In this document: positions 22,369 to 32,150 of the stretch, piece by piece
Layout of the letters: every line of letters begins with the position of its first letter
How positions within the stretch are numbered: position 1 is the first letter of the stretch
Assembly (NCBI GenBank): GCA_024275235.1
Contig: JAJRZN010000085.1
Location: 1-35,144, forward strand
Length of the DNA: 35,144 bases
Source: Deltaproteobacteria bacterium
Lineage (GTDB): Bacteria > Desulfobacterota > Desulfobulbia > Desulfobulbales > VMSU01
Direction: 5' to 3'
The notes under the pieces: generated by a model
Database searches by the model: none
What the model saw: the letters and a program-made list of their open reading frames with translations, nothing else
Told to the model about the DNA's origin: nothing
Translations under genes and position numbers: made by a program

Positions 22369-23828
22369 TGCGAATAGAACAAGATATCAAGGATAAAGAT
22401 TTGGCCCCGGCGCGGCATTTATTAATTGTTGATGATGAAGAGGATATGCTGCACGGACTGCGGCGGATGGTGGGGCGGGAGTTTGGTGACCTGCGGATAT
22501 CGGTGGAGAGCAGCGCCCGGCAGGCTTTGCGGCTTATCGGGGCTGAGACGGTAAACCTGGTGCTGCTGGATATAAAAATGCCGGAGATGAGCGGCCTGAA
22601 ATTATTACGGGAGATGCTTAAATCAGACCCCGGTCTTACAGTGGTGATGATTACCGGTTACGGCACGGTGGATATGGCGGTGGAGGCCATGAAAGGCGGG
22701 GCCTTTGATTTCCTGACCAAGCCGTTTGTCAAAGAGGGGCTGTTCCGGGTTATTCATAACGGTCTGGCCCATAATGATCTTATAAGGGAGAATTATCAAT
22801 TGCGGCAGCAGGTGGCGGATGGGGAACCGCTGGTCGAGTTTGTGGGTGATTCCGCCCCGATGCGCCGAATGTACAACGCCATACGTACCGCGGCTGGAAG
22901 CGATTATACCGTTTTGGTTCGAGGGGAGTCCGGTACTGGTAAGGAACTTGTAATGTCGGCCATCCACCGTCTGAGCAAACGGGGACATCGGCCTCTGGTT
23001 ATGGTCAATTGCCCGGCTATTCCCGATCATCTGTTGGAGAATGAGCTTTTTGGCCACCAACGCGGGGCCTTCACCGGTGCTGAGAAAGATCAGCCCGGCC
23101 TCTTTGCCCAGGCGGATAAATCAACCCTTTGTCTTGATGAAATCGGTGATATCTCCACTGCTGTGCAGGCTAAATTGCTGCGAGTCCTGCAGGAGCATGA
23201 AATTCGGCCTCTCGGGGCGTCTCATTCCAAGGCGGTTGATGTCAGGATTATTGCCGCCACCAATCAGAATTTGGAAAAACGGATAAAGGAGGGCGGTTTT
23301 CGGAATGACCTTTTTTATCGTTTGAATGTTGTCTCTATTCGTACCCCGGCGCTTAATGAAATCAGGGACGATATTCCGCGCTTGGCGGATTATTTTACCC
23401 ATACTGTCTGCCATGAGCTTGGAATTTCAGCTAAGAGGCTGGCAGTGGAAACGGTTGAGATGCTGATGAACAGGCCCTGGCCCGGTAATGTCAGGGAGTT
23501 GCAGAATATGATCAGAACCGCGGTGCTCTTTTGTCCTGACGATATTATCGCTCCACAATATCTCCGGGCAGAAGTCCTGGCGGACGCTCAGGAAGAGGGG
23601 ACGGCAGACTCGTCGGGGCTCCTGCCTTATAAGGCGGCCAAAGAACGTAATACCCTGAATTTTACCACCTCTTATATCCATCGCCTCTTGAAAGAAACAG
23701 AGGGTAATGTCTCACGCGCGGCCCGGAAATCAGGTCTTACCAGGGCCGCTCTCCAGAAAATTATCCGCCGCTATAATCTTGATCCTGCCGATTATCGCTC
23801 AGCGGCCCTGAAATTACCGCACCAGTAA
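22368..23828 (+). CDS. NtrC-family sigma54-dependent response regulator
   Basis: A cytoplasmic activator of 486 residues with three domains. The receiver (about 16-130) has D22-D23 and phosphoacceptor D68 in LLDIKMP. The AAA+ domain (about 155-385) has Walker A GESGTGKE near 186, the sigma54-contact loop GAFTGA near 227, Walker B-like CLDEIGD, and arginine-finger region FRNDLFYRLNV. The Fis-type helix-turn-helix is near the C terminus (GNVSRAARKSGLTRAALQKIIRRY). I start at ATG 22368; a TTG one codon upstream is possible. The nearest kinase is the heme sensor at 25740-28301. A good sigma54 promoter lies before the YeiH gene between them, a likely target. Confidence 0.95.
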   Translation: MRIEQDIKDKDLAPARHLLIVDDEEDMLHGLRRMVGREFGDLRISVESSARQALRLIGAETVNLVLLDIKMPEMSGLKLLREMLKSDPGLTVVMITGYGTVDMAVEAMKGGAFDFLTKPFVKEGLFRVIHNGLAHNDLIRENYQLRQQVADGEPLVEFVGDSAPMRRMYNAIRTAAGSDYTVLVRGESGTGKELVMSAIHRLSKRGHRPLVMVNCPAIPDHLLENELFGHQRGAFTGAEKDQPGLFAQADKSTLCLDEIGDISTAVQAKLLRVLQEHEIRPLGASHSKAVDVRIIAATNQNLEKRIKEGGFRNDLFYRLNVVSIRTPALNEIRDDIPRLADYFTHTVCHELGISAKRLAVETVEMLMNRPWPGNVRELQNMIRTAVLFCPDDIIAPQYLRAEVLADAQEEGTADSSGLLPYKAAKERNTLNFTTSYIHRLLKETEGNVSRAARKSGLTRAALQKIIRRYNLDPADYRSAALKLPHQ

Positions 23829-23995
23829 TAGGCCGAGAGATATTCCTCGTTCTTCGCGCAGATACCATCATCTTTACGAATTGAGCTGTAGGCGGAACTT
23901 AACGACGTCAGGCCGTGAAAGACCTTTTCGATATAGGCGGGTGAATTGCGGAAATAACTGCAGTACAGGCAGATTTTTTTGTTATCTTCTGGCAT
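23792..23995 (-). CDS. Small four-cysteine protein, putative metal-binding
   Basis: A 67-residue cytoplasmic protein with CLYC near the N terminus, then GIC and YYWCGNF near the C terminus, a C-x2-C...C...C spacing that suggests a zinc- or Fe-S-binding knuckle. Similar short Cys-rich proteins with a CxxC-x-YF start and a WCGxF end are common hypothetical genes in this phylum (recalled, not searched). The ribosome site is good (AAGGA 9 bases upstream). It follows the YeiH gene on the same strand after 71 bases containing a hairpin, so it may be co-transcribed with it. Its last 37 bases overlap the end of the sigma54 activator on the opposite strand. Confidence 0.65.
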   Translation of the reverse strand: MPEDNKKICLYCSYFRNSPAYIEKVFHGLTSLSSAYSSIRKDDGICAKNEEYLSAYYWCGNFRAAER

Positions 23996-24016
23996 TACTT
24001 TTTCCTTTTTTTAATC

Positions 24017-24055
24017 CCCCGGCTCATTTTCGCCGGAGACGGAAATGAGCCGGGG
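24017..24055. terminator. GC-rich hairpin after the YeiH gene
   Basis: CCCCGGCTCATTT (24017-24029) pairs perfectly with AAATGAGCCGGGG (24043-24055). The tail is T-rich only on the plus strand (ATTGTTTGTTATT), so it may end read-through from the activator, or act as a processing or attenuation structure between YeiH and the four-Cys gene. Confidence 0.6.
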
Positions 24056-24066
24056 ATTGTTTGTTA

Positions 24067-25437
24067 TTAATGTGATAAGCTTGTCCAGTAATGGGCGAAA
24101 ACGATTGCCGACAGCACAAAGCCAAGTGAGACATTGACAATGACTCCGGAGGTGAAGGCCCAGAATGGTTTGGCACCGGTCGAGGCCAGTTCTCTAAAAC
24201 GGGTAGTGAGGCCTATACTGAAAAAGCAGAAGATAAAGGCCCAGGTGCGCAGAGACTTTATCGGCCCCACCAGCAGAGGTTTTAAAATCTTGTTGTAATC
24301 GGTCAGGGAGTAGTTGGTGGTAATCAGGGTCATAATCACCGAGGCGACAAAAAAACCAAGAACGAATTTGGGGAAGCGCCACCATATCTCGGCTGGATTA
24401 GGGCGGCCGCGGCCCTTGCGATCCCAGAAGGTGGTGGAAATAATGGCCATGACAAAGGCCCATATCCCTATCCAGATATCCCGCCCCACGACCTTCATCA
24501 GGGTAAAGGCCCAGACCGCGTCTTCCGGCCGGCCGGGGATACCCTTGACGTTGCCGGCCAGATTGCCATAGGATTGCGCGGCGGCAAACCCTGCCGCGTC
24601 CGCGAACTCGGAAGTACCGATCCAGGCTCCGGCAACCCCGGTATGGAGGTGCATCATCCGGGAGACCAGGGGTAAGAAGAAGATCATAACAATGGCCCAG
24701 AGGATAACCATGGTAATGGCAATGGGCGCGTGTTCTTTTTTAGCGGCTACCGCCCCGGCAATGGCGATGGAGCCGGAAACCCCGCACACGGCGCCGCCGG
24801 CCCCGAGAGTAGCGCAGAGTCTGCGGTCCAGACCCATCTTACGGCCGACAAAAAAGATGACAATGAAGGTGGTTACGGCAACAATGGAGGCCTGGCCGAT
24901 GGCCACCGGCCCGGCCCAGATGATAAGGGTGAAGGGCAGGGTGGCACCGAGAAGGATGATTCCGGTCTTTATATAATATTCAACCCGGAAACCGGCGTCC
25001 ATCCATTTGGGAAGTCCGATTATATTGGAGATCAGCATGCCGAGGGCCAGGGCGAGGAGGGGGGGCTCCAGGTTGTAATAATGGGCCTGATCCCAGGCAC
25101 CCACCATGAAAATCAAAATTGAGCAGATATAGACAAAGGTGAAGGAGGGGATAAATTCCTCCAGCTTATAGCCCATGGTCTTCAAACTCACGGAAAATAA
25201 AATCACCCAGAGAACAAACTGGGCGAGATACTGGCCGATATGAGTGATGAAATCATTCACTAACTGGTTGATAGTATGCCAGCGGGCCGGATGAATGGCA
25301 ATCCACTTTATACTGCTGCCGCTGCTGAAAAAGATATAGGCCGCAAAGATAATGCCCAGCGACATCCAGATAGCCCACCAGTCCTCCTTGAGGTAGAGTT
25401 CCCGCCAGCCCACAGTCTTAACGCGTTCTTCTGCCAT
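24067..25437 (-). CDS. YeiH-family putative sulfate exporter (UPF0324)
   Basis: An inner-membrane transporter of 456 residues with eleven or so helices. Family landmarks are present: IKTGIILLGATLPFTLI, the very conserved LCATLGAGGAVCGVSGSIAIAGA, then WIGTSEFADAAGFAAAQS and the LMKVVGRDIWIGIWAF segment. The family (PSE, UPF0324) is annotated as putative sulfate exporters; relatives are linked to sulfonate breakdown, but direct transport data are few. Here the N terminus is somewhat long and includes an extra helix. Excellent ribosome site (AGGAGGAATTAT). A near-consensus sigma54 promoter lies 74-89 bases upstream, and a sigma54 activator and a heme sensor kinase flank the gene, so it is probably the main output of that circuit. 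Confidence 0.9.
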   Translation of the reverse strand: MAEERVKTVGWRELYLKEDWWAIWMSLGIIFAAYIFFSSGSSIKWIAIHPARWHTINQLVNDFITHIGQYLAQFVLWVILFSVSLKTMGYKLEEFIPSFTFVYICSILIFMVGAWDQAHYYNLEPPLLALALGMLISNIIGLPKWMDAGFRVEYYIKTGIILLGATLPFTLIIWAGPVAIGQASIVAVTTFIVIFFVGRKMGLDRRLCATLGAGGAVCGVSGSIAIAGAVAAKKEHAPIAITMVILWAIVMIFFLPLVSRMMHLHTGVAGAWIGTSEFADAAGFAAAQSYGNLAGNVKGIPGRPEDAVWAFTLMKVVGRDIWIGIWAFVMAIISTTFWDRKGRGRPNPAEIWWRFPKFVLGFFVASVIMTLITTNYSLTDYNKILKPLLVGPIKSLRTWAFIFCFFSIGLTTRFRELASTGAKPFWAFTSGVIVNVSLGFVLSAIVFAHYWTSLSH

Positions 25438-25510
25438 GATAATTCCTCCTTTTTGTTAAAATTTCTTTTCTGTCGGATATCGAGCTGCGGCCCGATTGGG
25501 GAATAGAGAT

Positions 25511-25526
25511 TGCAAAGGGCGGGCCA
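25511..25526 (-). promoter_or_regulatory. Sigma54 promoter of the YeiH gene
   Basis: On the minus strand the sequence reads TGGCCCGCCCTTTGCA, matching the consensus TGGCACG-N4-TTGCW at every fixed position but one (C for A), with correct GG-N10-GC spacing. Transcription would start near 25500, about 63 bases before the YeiH start codon. This requires an NtrC-type activator, and one is encoded at 22368-23828. Confidence 0.8.
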
Positions 25527-25602
25527 TATGATTTAGAGTTGGCGCGACAGCTCTTAAGGCTGCTGATAACGTACTAATGGCTGTCATCTTTAAAAAGTTA
25601 CC

Positions 25603-25680
25603 TGCCTCAGCTGGTATGCACCGGTAAAATAATTATTGTCCTGTTTAATGGCTGGCCGCTGGTGCATACAACAGGAGGCA
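25603..25680. promoter_or_regulatory. 20-bp inverted repeat, possible activator site or RNA leader
   Basis: TGCCTC...GTATGCACC (25603-25622) mirrors GGTGCATAC...GAGGCA (25661-25680), 15 paired bases interrupted by a 5-by-5 internal mismatch, with a 38-base loop. It sits 77-170 bases upstream of the sigma54 promoter, the usual place for activator-binding sites. In the kinase transcript it would instead form a leader hairpin. Confidence 0.5.
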
Positions 25681-25739
25681 CCCGCTTCCTGCCGAAGGCG
25701 TAGGAGGGGGAAGTTACCTGCATTCTTTGTGGAGGGTTC

Positions 25740-28301
25740 ATGACAACCTGTAACGAGCCAAACAAACGGCATAATCTGGCCTCTATGGGGCTGCAGGCTC
25801 GATTTCATCTCGGTCTGGCGGTTATTTTTTTAATTTTCTGCTCCATGATAACCCTTCTTCTCTATCTTTATGAGAAACAGACTCTGGAGGAGGATGCCCT
25901 GAAACAGAGCGAGATGGTCATGATGGCGGTGGAGGCGGTGCGTGGCTATGTCGGTGAGGTTCTGCGGCCGGAAATGTATAAGCTGGCAGGTGCCAAGGTC
26001 TTTATTCCCGCCGCGATGTCTTCCTCTTATATCAGCCGGATGGTGATGAAGAGGATGCGGAACAGGATACCCGGTTTTACCTATCGCCGCGCGGCTGTTA
26101 ATGCTCGTAACAGCAATTATGAGGCCAACGCTCTTGAGGTCAGGATGATTAATTTCTTTAAGACTCATCCTGAGAGGAAATGGTGGCGGGGCATAAAAAA
26201 AATCAACTCCCAGCAGTATTATCTTAATTTTCGGCCAATCAGATTCAAGACCTCCTGTATGCGCTGCCATGGTCTGCCTTCAGCGGCCCCGGCGGCCCTG
26301 GTCAGTCTATATGGCAGCCGCAGGGGGTTTCATCAACAGGAGGGGCAGATAAGCGGAGTACAGAGTGTGGGCATTCCGGTTGATGTGGGGCTGGTGCGGA
26401 TTATGCGGGTGGCCTGGACCGTTTTTTTTGTCACCGTCCTGGGGCTGTTTTTTCTCTATGGGGTTATTTTGTTTTTCTTTAATAAGATGATTGTTCATAA
26501 TCTGAAAGGATTATTGGATATATTGCGTGATAATCTTCGGGATGAGACAGGTAAACAACTTTACGAACAGGCGAAGTCCAAGGATGAAATGGGGGAAATG
26601 AGCCTGGCCGTGTTGAGTGTGGCTGATCATCTTCATAATACTCACCGCCGTCTGGAGGATTACGCCGAGAATCTGGAAAAAAAGGTGCAGTCTCGTACCA
26701 TGGCTTTGCGGGAATCCCGTAATAAGCTGCAAAAGCAGGCAGTGAAGAAAGGGCGGGAATTGCGTACTTTAAATGTTATCACCGAGTTAATTACTCAGTC
26801 CTCGGATCTTACGGATATATTGCCCCGTGTCCTCTCACAGGCCCTTTCGGTAACCTCGGCTCTGGGGGGAGGGATTTATCTTCTTGACCGGGATGCTGGA
26901 GCGTTACGCCTGCAATGCCGGAAGAATGCCCCCTCTTTGATTTCGACCATGGATTTTGACTCCTCAATCTGTCTGCCTCTGCTGGATGAAAAAAGTTTTG
27001 ACTTCGATGGCTTTCTGGCCCGGGCCATGGACGGCGGACAGACTGTTAACCAGAGCCCGGCGGCGCAGGATATTTTTCATGTGCCAATCTGCTGCCGTCA
27101 GCAGGTGCTGGGGGTTATGACCTTTATCGGCCCCGGCATAGGGAGTGTGGATGCCGAGATGCTGGAGTTTTTGTTTTCTATTGGTCATCAGATAGGTATT
27201 ACCATTGAAAGCATCAATAATATCAACCGGCTTCTCCATAGCAAGGAGTTGCTGCAGACGGTTTTTGACGGCATTACTGATGTGGTTATGCTTCTTGATC
27301 GTGATAACCGGGTGCAGATGGTAAATAAGTCCTTTTTGACCCGTCATGGCGTCAGTCTGCAAGAGGTGATTAATCAGCCCTTGCAGGGGCTGCAGCTGTG
27401 CGCTCCATGCCCTTTTATGGTTATGGGCCGGGATGTTTTTAAAAAGCAGGCACCATTACTGAGACAGGTGACTACCGAGGAGGGCGGTATCTATGAAATA
27501 AGTCTCTACCCCATTTTCGCGAGCCCTGGTGAGTTAAGGAACATGGTTTGTTATGCCAAGGATATTACAGAACAGAAACGGGTTGAGGAGCGTATGCAGC
27601 AGACGGAAAAACTGGCCGCTCTCGGGCGGCTGGCGGCGGGTGTGGCCCATGAGATAAATAATCCGCTGGGGGTTATTCTCTGTTATACCGACATTCTCAT
27701 GGAGGAGCCGGGTGCCGGGGCGGAGCAGCGCGGTGCTGATATCAGGGTTATTGAAAAACATGCTCGTTCGTGCCAGAGGATTGTCAGTGATTTGTTGAAT
27801 TTTTCCCGGGGGCAGAGCAGCGAAAAATCAAATTCGCAGATGAATGATCTTATCCGGGAAGTCATAAGGATGACAGACGGCCAGTTAAGCAGGAAGGAGA
27901 TTAATTTTACCGCCCGCCTTGATCCGTTGGTGCCGGAATTGTTTATGGATCGGGAACGTGTAAAACAGGTGTTACTTAATCTGCTGATGAATACCGTTGA
28001 TGCTATTGTGGAGAAAGGGGCTGTCACGGTTTACAGCCGTTATATAGCGGAGAAATCCAGGGTTGAGGTTATTGTTGACGATGATGGAGCCGGGATCGGA
28101 GATGATATTTTACCAGCTATATTCGACCCCTTTTTTACTACCAAACCGCCGGGAATGGGAACAGGTCTGGGGCTGGCTGTGAGTTATGGTATTATTGGTG
28201 AACATGGTGGTGAGATCAGAGCCGAGAGTGAAGAGGGGAAAGGCAGCAGATTTATTATCATCCTGCCTGTTTCTTCATCTTCTCGGCATCCGAGGCCCTG
28301 A
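25740..28301 (+). CDS. Heme c (Tll0287-like) sensor histidine kinase with GAF and PAS
   Basis: An inner-membrane sensor kinase of 853 residues. Helices at about 24-44 and 224-247 enclose a periplasmic Tll0287-like (DUF3365) domain, with [29 protein letters not shown] and the heme c site C173-MR-C176-H177 followed by G. The cytoplasmic part has a HAMP-like coiled coil (about 250-350), GAF-like domain (about 355-495), PAS (about 505-620), HisKA with phosphorylated H637 in AHEINNPLG, and HATPase with [10 protein letters not shown] and GTGLGLAV. It should sense redox state or a small ligand at the heme. The likely partner is the sigma54 regulator at 22368. GGAGGG precedes the ATG. Its 3' end overlaps tsaB by 44 bases, converging. 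Confidence 0.93.
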   Translation: MTTCNEPNKRHNLASMGLQARFHLGLAVIFLIFCSMITLLLYLYEKQTLEEDALKQSEMVMMAVEAVRGYVGEVLRPEMYKLAGAKVFIPAAMSSSYISRMVMKRMRNRIPGFTYRRAAVNARNSNYEANALEVRMINFFKTHPERKWWRGIKKINSQQYYLNFRPIRFKTSCMRCHGLPSAAPAALVSLYGSRRGFHQQEGQISGVQSVGIPVDVGLVRIMRVAWTVFFVTVLGLFFLYGVILFFFNKMIVHNLKGLLDILRDNLRDETGKQLYEQAKSKDEMGEMSLAVLSVADHLHNTHRRLEDYAENLEKKVQSRTMALRESRNKLQKQAVKKGRELRTLNVITELITQSSDLTDILPRVLSQALSVTSALGGGIYLLDRDAGALRLQCRKNAPSLISTMDFDSSICLPLLDEKSFDFDGFLARAMDGGQTVNQSPAAQDIFHVPICCRQQVLGVMTFIGPGIGSVDAEMLEFLFSIGHQIGITIESINNINRLLHSKELLQTVFDGITDVVMLLDRDNRVQMVNKSFLTRHGVSLQEVINQPLQGLQLCAPCPFMVMGRDVFKKQAPLLRQVTTEEGGIYEISLYPIFASPGELRNMVCYAKDITEQKRVEERMQQTEKLAALGRLAAGVAHEINNPLGVILCYTDILMEEPGAGAEQRGADIRVIEKHARSCQRIVSDLLNFSRGQSSEKSNSQMNDLIREVIRMTDGQLSRKEINFTARLDPLVPELFMDRERVKQVLLNLLMNTVDAIVEKGAVTVYSRYIAEKSRVEVIVDDDGAGIGDDILPAIFDPFFTTKPPGMGTGLGLAVSYGIIGEHGGEIRAESEEGKGSRFIIILPVSSSSRHPRP

Positions 28302-28977
28302 TATAGAGCGGTACGGCATTTGCCGGATCAAGAAAAATATCGGCCTGCCAATGACGGACAGCCAGTCTGCCGATGGCGGCGGCGCGGGGGAAGAATATTG
28401 CCGGATCGGCGAAGTTGGCCAGACCCGGCAGTTTATCCTGCAGCAGGTCATGGTACAGAACTCCGCCATCACCGACAAAAATTACCGGCTCCTTGATCTG
28501 GGCGCTTAGTTCTTCCGGGCTGACGGCCATATACGAGCCTAAACGTTGGCATTCCCCGTCGTGCCGGCGGTAGAAAGCGGTATATATCTGATTTTTGCGG
28601 GCATCGATGAGGGGGCATATCAAGAGATTCGTCTGCACTTGAGCCGCAAGACCGTCAAGAGTCGGAATGCCGATTAACCTCTTGTCGGCTGCCATGGCTA
28701 TGCCCTTTGCCGTGGCGAGACTTATGCGCAGACCGGTAAAACTGCCCGGCCCCAGACTGACGGCAATGGCATCAAGCGCCGGCCAGTCTAAACCGCTGTC
28801 CCGTAACATTGCCGCGATGCTGCCCATAAGACGTTTGGAGTGGGTGGCGGAGATGGTGAGGGATGATTCCGCCACACATAAGCCGGGCGAGACCAGGGCT
28901 ATACTGCCGCACATTCCGGAATTCTCCAGGGCCATAATAATAGGTTGGTCGGGGGTGGTTATGCCATGCCGGGCCAT
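28258..28977 (-). CDS. tsaB: tRNA threonylcarbamoyladenosine biosynthesis protein TsaB
   Basis: A cytoplasmic ASKHA-fold protein of 239 residues that partners TsaD in making the t6A modification of ANN-decoding tRNAs. Landmarks are the N-terminal IIMALENSGMCGSIAL, the HSKRLM segment, the family-typical AIAVSLGPGSFTGLRISLATAKG and LIDARKNQIYTAFY. The ATG at 28977 gives a 14-residue extension before the usual start; ATG 28935 is an alternative. It ends the housekeeping run, 54 bases after rseP. Its last 44 bases overlap the heme kinase gene on the other strand with no terminator between them, so antisense effects at the 3' ends are possible. Confidence 0.93.
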   Translation of the reverse strand: MARHGITTPDQPIIMALENSGMCGSIALVSPGLCVAESSLTISATHSKRLMGSIAAMLRDSGLDWPALDAIAVSLGPGSFTGLRISLATAKGIAMAADKRLIGIPTLDGLAAQVQTNLLICPLIDARKNQIYTAFYRRHDGECQRLGSYMAVSPEELSAQIKEPVIFVGDGGVLYHDLLQDKLPGLANFADPAIFFPRAAAIGRLAVRHWQADIFLDPANAVPLYIRASDAEKMKKQAG

Positions 28978-29031
28978 GCCGTCCCCCTTATTCCAACCAT
29001 CCTTAATGATCTGTAAAGAAACAGCATGCCC

Positions 29032-30108
29032 CTAAGTGTGACCTAAGAGGCGGATGATATCGTTATAAAAGACAAAGACCATCAGGGTTCCCAATAAGAT
29101 TATCCCTATTTGCTGAATAATCTCCTGGGCGGAGATAGTCAGGGGCTTTTTGCGAATGGCCTCAATGACGAAGAAGGTTAAATGACCGCCGTCCAGGATG
29201 GGCAACGGGAAGAGATTTATTACCCCGAGGTTGATGCTGAGTACGGCCATGAAGGAGAGGAAACTGTTCCAACCGGCCTGAAATTGCTGGCCGGCCATAT
29301 TGGCAATCATAATGGGGCCGCCCATGTCGCTGGCTGGAACCACCCGTTGAAGAACCTTCACCAGGGTCATAACCGTGAGGTATATATATGACCAGGTCTG
29401 GGTAAGTCCGGCCCGCCAGGCCGTTATAATGCCCTTTCTCTTATAGACTATATCCTGCTTTTTGGAGATCCCCAGAAGGTAACGCTTGCCCACCACCTCA
29501 CCAAAAATATTTTTAATTTCAGAGATTTTGGCCTGTGCTTTGATCTGAATAGACTTGTTACCACGCTGCAGGGTAATAGTTATTGGCGCCCCCTCGCTCT
29601 GGCGGATTATCCTGGAGACCGCGGCCCATTTTAAAGTTGGCCGCCCATTAACCATGGTAATTGTGTCTCCTGGTTTAATACCGGCCGCGGCTGCCGGTGA
29701 GGAGGTATTTACGGTGGCGATGGTGGTGCCGGGCAGGGGCTCCGGGATTCCAGCCACGGTATAGATAAAAGAAAAGACTATGAGGGCGAAGAGCAGATTG
29801 AACATAGGGCCGGCCAGAACAACGAGAAAACGATGCCATACCGGGCGATGGGAAAATGAGCCTCTGAGCTCGGCGGGGGCAATGGTTTCACCCGGCTGCT
29901 CCCCGAACAGCTTAACATAGCCGCCGAGCGGCAGGGCGCTGATGAGGTATTCAGTCTCACCCCATTGCCGGGCTATAAGCTTGGGGCCAAAGCCGAGAGA
30001 GAATTTTAATACCTTGATTTTTAACAATTTGGCGGTGATAAAATGGCCGAATTCATGCACAAAGATCAGGACGCCTAATAATATGATAAATGAAACTATT
30101 GAAGTCAT
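29032..30108 (-). CDS. rseP: Site-2 zinc metalloprotease RseP
   Basis: An inner-membrane protease of 358 residues that cuts transmembrane segments, in well-studied bacteria the anti-sigma-E factor and signal peptide remnants. The zinc site H18-EFGH22 is in the first helix, one PDZ domain covers about 115-200 ([15 protein letters not shown]), and the third zinc ligand region [12 protein letters not shown] is near 305. Members with a single clear PDZ domain are usual outside the gammaproteobacteria. Its start overlaps the dxr stop by 4 bases, so the two are coupled. Confidence 0.96.
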   Translation of the reverse strand: MTSIVSFIILLGVLIFVHEFGHFITAKLLKIKVLKFSLGFGPKLIARQWGETEYLISALPLGGYVKLFGEQPGETIAPAELRGSFSHRPVWHRFLVVLAGPMFNLLFALIVFSFIYTVAGIPEPLPGTTIATVNTSSPAAAAGIKPGDTITMVNGRPTLKWAAVSRIIRQSEGAPITITLQRGNKSIQIKAQAKISEIKNIFGEVVGKRYLLGISKKQDIVYKRKGIITAWRAGLTQTWSYIYLTVMTLVKVLQRVVPASDMGGPIMIANMAGQQFQAGWNSFLSFMAVLSINLGVINLFPLPILDGGHLTFFVIEAIRKKPLTISAQEIIQQIGIILLGTLMVFVFYNDIIRLLGHT

Positions 30109-31337
30109 GTAGTTTGTCTCTTTAAAGCGGGTGGAATTGGGGGACAGGGAACAGGCTGGCCTGATTTTTGTTTTCGTTTAATGCTCAGGGACTCAATAAT
30201 TGATTCGGCCTGCAATCTTGCCGCGAGGTCGGTTTCAAGAACGGCGGTTATACCGGTCAGCGGCCGAACCGCGGTGAGACGCAGGGTTTCGGCCACACAG
30301 AGAACGATTTCCGGAAAGCGTATCCTGCCGTCTAAGAAGGCGTATACTGCTACTTCATTGGCCGCGTTTAAGACCGCCGGCCGGTCACCACCCTGTTTTA
30401 TGGCCTGATAGGCCAGGGGCAGGGCTGGAAATTTTTTAAAATCCGGCGGCTGAAAACTAAATTGCTGTTGAAGAAGATTCAGGGCCGGCAGTTCGAGCTT
30501 GATTCGTTCAGGGTAGCAGAGGGCAAAGGCGATGGGGATCTGCATATCGGGTACCGCCATCTGGGCCACCACGGAGCCGTCAATAAATTCAACCATGGAA
30601 TGAACCACGCTCTGAGGATGTACCAGCACCTCAATATTGTTTACTTCCTGGTCAAAGAGCCAGCGGGCTTCAATGACCTCGAGGCCTTTATTCATCAGGG
30701 TAGCGGAATCAATGCTTATTTTTTTACCCATCTGCCAGTTTGGGTGGTTCAGGGCCTGGTCTGGAGTTACCTGCCAGAGATCCCTGGGGGGCAATTCCAT
30801 GAAGGGCCCGCCGGAGGCGGTGAGGATGATCTTTTTTACATCCTGCTGGCGGCCGGCAGTCAGGGCCTGGAATATGGCATTGTGCTCACTGTCCACCGGC
30901 AGCAGGCGGACACGGTGCTTTGCGACTGCCCGCATCACCAGTTCCCCGGCCATAACCAGGGTCTCCTTATTGGCAAGGGCGATGTCTTTGCGGGCCTCAA
31001 TGGCGGCAAAGGTCGGGGTAAGCCCGGCGGCCCCGACAATGGCTGACACCACCATGTCGACCGCCGGCAGGGTGGCAACCTCCGCGGCTCCTTTGCTGCC
31101 CCAGCGTATTTTTTCACCCCATTCGGGTGCCAATAACCGGGCGAGCTGTACGGCCGTCTGTTCATCAAGTACGGAAACAAGCTGGGGCTCAAAGGCCTCA
31201 ATCTGGCGCTGTAAAAGCTCAATATTACGCCCGGCCGCCAGACCAAGAACCCGAAAGCGGCCGGGATATTGTTTAACCACCTTTAAGACATTGGTGCCAA
31301 TGGAGCCGGTGGAGCCGAGGATGGTTAAATGTTTCAT
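30105..31337 (-). CDS. dxr: 1-deoxy-D-xylulose 5-phosphate reductoisomerase
   Basis: A cytoplasmic NADPH-dependent enzyme that converts DXP to MEP, the committed step of the non-mevalonate isoprenoid pathway. At 410 residues it is slightly longer than usual because of a C-terminal Lys/Pro-rich tail (about 390-410). The NADPH motif GSTGSIGTN is at 8-16, [13 protein letters not shown] near 120, the metal and substrate motif [12 protein letters not shown] near 147, and the loop PHWQMG-type segment ([23 protein letters not shown], residues near 205) is intact. It shares one base with the cdsA stop (TAATG) and overlaps rseP, a tight operon. It should be sensitive to fosmidomycin-type inhibitors by family. 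Confidence 0.97.
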   Translation of the reverse strand: MKHLTILGSTGSIGTNVLKVVKQYPGRFRVLGLAAGRNIELLQRQIEAFEPQLVSVLDEQTAVQLARLLAPEWGEKIRWGSKGAAEVATLPAVDMVVSAIVGAAGLTPTFAAIEARKDIALANKETLVMAGELVMRAVAKHRVRLLPVDSEHNAIFQALTAGRQQDVKKIILTASGGPFMELPPRDLWQVTPDQALNHPNWQMGKKISIDSATLMNKGLEVIEARWLFDQEVNNIEVLVHPQSVVHSMVEFIDGSVVAQMAVPDMQIPIAFALCYPERIKLELPALNLLQQQFSFQPPDFKKFPALPLAYQAIKQGGDRPAVLNAANEVAVYAFLDGRIRFPEIVLCVAETLRLTAVRPLTGITAVLETDLAARLQAESIIESLSIKRKQKSGQPVPCPPIPPALKRQTT

Positions 31338-32137
31338 TATTGGATGATCCCCAGCTTGATGGCATAATAAAGAATCGGGGCGGCGGCGAGGATAGAATCA
31401 ACCCGGTCAAGAATGCCGCCATGACCAGGCAGAACAGCGCCGGAATCCTTAACCTGATGGGAGCGTTTGAAGATGGATTCCGTCATGTCGCCACCCACGC
31501 CGATAATGGAGAGCGCCAGGGAAATTAATACAAGTTTGATGCTGCCGCTGTCTGGAAAGATAAAAGGTACGGTTATTATTGTTACTGTAACCGCGGCAAT
31601 GAGGCCGCCTGCTAAGCCTTCCCAGGTCTTGCCGGGGCTGATGGCGGGGCAGAGTTTATGACGGCCCAGGAGGGTGCCGGTGAAATAGGCCCCGGTGTCA
31701 GAGGCCGTAGTAATAAGGGTCAGCAGGATAAGCCATTGCCGGCCGCTGGCAACGGACATCAATAATACCAGGTGGGCGGCGGTGAGGCTGATAAGGGTTA
31801 TGCCGCTGATTATTTTTGCCAGCTGGGTAAAATCATTGACCTGGTCGCTGTAGATTATAAGGACAAGGGCGGTGGATAAAAACACGGTCAGCATAAAGGC
31901 GGCCTGCATCTGGCCGGCCTGGCCGTTAAAGGTTCCGATAATGGGCAAAAGTGCCAGCATGAGGAAGGCTGGGCGCTGGCTTGTTGCATCGGGCAGGGTA
32001 ATGGTAAAAAATTCGTAGAGCGCCATGCCGGCAATAACAAGAATCATGAACCAGAAGAATTTAAATGAACCTAACAGCAGGACTAAGAGCCACAGGGCGC
32101 CGAATGTTACACCGGTTATAATCCTGTTTTTCATCAT
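31337..32137 (-). CDS. cdsA: Phosphatidate cytidylyltransferase
   Basis: An inner-membrane enzyme that makes CDP-diacylglycerol from phosphatidate and CTP for phospholipid synthesis. About 266 residues with seven or eight helices. The C-terminal CDS signature is present ([32 protein letters not shown]). I chose ATG 32137 (or the next codon, 32134), which lies 13 bases after the uppS stop with AGGA upstream; a longer frame to 32218 would overlap uppS and adds an implausible basic N terminus. It is positioned between uppS and dxr as in many proteobacteria. Confidence 0.95.
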   Translation of the reverse strand: MMKNRIITGVTFGALWLLVLLLGSFKFFWFMILVIAGMALYEFFTITLPDATSQRPAFLMLALLPIIGTFNGQAGQMQAAFMLTVFLSTALVLIIYSDQVNDFTQLAKIISGITLISLTAAHLVLLMSVASGRQWLILLTLITTASDTGAYFTGTLLGRHKLCPAISPGKTWEGLAGGLIAAVTVTIITVPFIFPDSGSIKLVLISLALSIIGVGGDMTESIFKRSHQVKDSGAVLPGHGGILDRVDSILAAAPILYYAIKLGIIQ

Positions 32138-32150
32138 GGATTCCTGAGGG

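Larger units (their letters stand above)
25438..25739. other. Divergent regulatory region between YeiH and heme kinase
   Basis: This 302-base gene-free stretch holds the minus-strand sigma54 promoter (25511-25526), an 11-base direct repeat AAGTTACCTGC (25595-25605 and 25711-25721) and between them a 20-base imperfect inverted repeat (25603-25622 with 25661-25680). A GGAGGG ribosome site precedes the kinase start. No clear sigma70 promoter for the kinase was seen. Confidence 0.6.

Noticed and set aside
30462-31347. Long plus-strand frames opposite dxr
   Set aside because: Antisense shadows of a clearly conserved enzyme; no family features and no ribosome sites.
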